From Thalassospira alkalitolerans (GTDB lineage Bacteria > Pseudomonadota > Alphaproteobacteria > Rhodospirillales > Thalassospiraceae): 64,000 bases of DNA. The notes under the pieces were generated by a model. That model was given only the letters and a program-made list of their open reading frames with translations, searched no databases and was not told the origin of the DNA. The position numbers and the translations under genes are program-made. The stretch covers positions 62,001 through 126,000 of the forward strand of contig NZ_JFKB01000008.1 of assembly GCF_002115745.1 (NCBI RefSeq), written 5' to 3'. Shown here piece by piece: positions 63,301 to 64,000 of this stretch. Numbering within the stretch: the first letter of the stretch is position 1; each line of letters opens with the position of its first letter.

Positions 63301-64000
63301 ATGAGCAACACCATCGATGATACCGTTCCGTGCGTCGATGTCGCTATCATAGGGGGCGGCCCGGCAGGCACTTCGGCCGCCCTTACCCTCCTCAAACGCA
63401 CAGATATTTCCGTTCTGGTCGCAGAATCTGGCGACTACAACCGGCTGAAAGCTGGTGAGTCTCTGTCTCCGGGTGTGCGGAACCTGCTTGATTATTTAAC
63501 CATATGGGAAAGTTTTTCCAACTTGGGCCCGGTCGAGACATGGGGAAATCAAGCAGCTTGGGGAAGCAGCGAACTGGCCTCTTTCGATTTCATTTTTAAC
63601 GTTCATGGCCACGGATGGGCAATTGATCGAAATAGATTTGAACGGATGATGGCCGAACTCGTTGAAGCGCGTGGCGGTGAACTCCTTCGAAACACACGCT
63701 GCCACTCCATCAACAAAACAGACGACGGCTATCTACTCACCCTTCGGCAACCAAATGGAACCGATCGTCACTTGAATGCACGCGTGGTGATTGATGCTGG
63801 GGGGCGAACATCGCGGTGGAATGATTCTTTACATCATCGTCATGATGATCTGGTCGGTGCAAGTACTCTGCTCCCGGCCGTATCACATCAACCAACCGCA
63901 GCAGTCACGACGGTCGAAACATGCGCCGATGGATGGTGGTACGCCGCTCCGGTACCACATGGACGCGTTGCTATCTCTTTCATGAGCGACTCAGACATCA
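63301..64000 (+). CDS. lodB: LodB-type FAD-dependent maturation enzyme, start only
   Basis: N-terminal 233 residues of a flavoprotein; the frame is still open at the window edge. The FAD-binding Rossmann motif is VAIIGGGPAGTSAALTLL (GGGPAGTS 18-25), then LKAGESLSPGVRNLLDYL, the DR-N-R-F-ERMM motif and VVIDAGGRTS. This matches LodB/GoxB and the tryptophan-halogenase-like flavoproteins that build the tryptophylquinone of LodA-type enzymes. It starts 3 bases after the lodA stop, so the two genes are coupled. ATG at 63301 with a weak ribosome binding site (the spacing depends on the lodA end). Confidence 0.88.
   Translation, partial: MSNTIDDTVPCVDVAIIGGGPAGTSAALTLLKRTDISVLVAESGDYNRLKAGESLSPGVRNLLDYLTIWESFSNLGPVETWGNQAAWGSSELASFDFIFNVHGHGWAIDRNRFERMMAELVEARGGELLRNTRCHSINKTDDGYLLTLRQPNGTDRHLNARVVIDAGGRTSRWNDSLHHRHDDLVGASTLLPAVSHQPTAAVTTVETCADGWWYAAPVPHGRVAISFMSDSDI

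Overview
The window looks like the chromosome of a marine or free-living alphaproteobacterium, most like Thalassospira (Rhodospirillales). This rests on gene content (many ABC and MFS transporters, nu-class GSTs, an RhlE-type helicase, a FecIR-TonB system, a LodA-type oxidase), moderately high GC and an alphaproteobacterial style. It is a judgement from recognition, not a database result. Genes are densely packed. I see no rRNA, tRNA, CRISPR array, insertion sequence or phage.

Layout. 0.4-4.8 kb: an MHS-type transporter, two divergent nu-class glutathione transferases, and a COG0523 (CobW/ZigA-like) GTPase behind a near-perfect Zur box. 4.8-10.1 kb: a Cache-HAMP chemoreceptor, a VOC protein, TspO, an MFS transporter and a DUF3750 protein. 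10.3-17.6 kb: an AraC regulator divergent from a complete branched-chain-type ABC importer that ends in a salicylaldehyde-dehydrogenase-like ALDH, probably for an aromatic compound. 17.8-23.4 kb: a UPF0178 protein, a SET-like sugar efflux pump, and a polar amino acid ABC importer divergent from a FadR-type GntR regulator with a classic operator. 23.5-26.7 kb: a cold shock protein, an RhlE-like helicase with a long basic disordered tail, and an HNH nuclease.

26.8-30.4 kb holds the most unusual locus: an exported rhodanese, a YeeE/YedE-type sulfur-compound permease and, overlapping the permease by 4 bases, a small membrane-anchored or exported protein made almost entirely of Asn-Pro-Cys-Ala-Ala repeats (19 Cys in 152 residues). 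A TetR regulator lies upstream. I read this as a sulfur-trafficking operon whose last gene may be a repetitive thiol carrier or sink.

30.7-45.8 kb: NAD kinase overlapping argE, a PACE efflux protein, an RND pump (MFP and permease) under a divergent TetR with a 17-bp palindromic operator, an exported protein of unknown function, a VOC protein, an ABC_sub_bind-type importer, an MFS protein and an exported dienelactone-hydrolase-like protein. 45.9-50.4 kb: FecI sigma factor, FecR and a TonB receptor with a signalling (STN) domain, behind a Fur-like box. 50.6-53.0 kb: a small cytochrome c, an exported alpha/beta hydrolase and an SBP_bac_3 protein. 53.4-60.9 kb: GntR regulator, Cys/Met-metabolism PLP enzyme, a carbohydrate-type ABC importer and a D-amino-acid-aminotransferase-like enzyme. 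61.2-64.0 kb: a LodA-type oxidase with predicted cysteine tryptophylquinone residues, and the start of its LodB maturation flavoprotein, which runs off the window.
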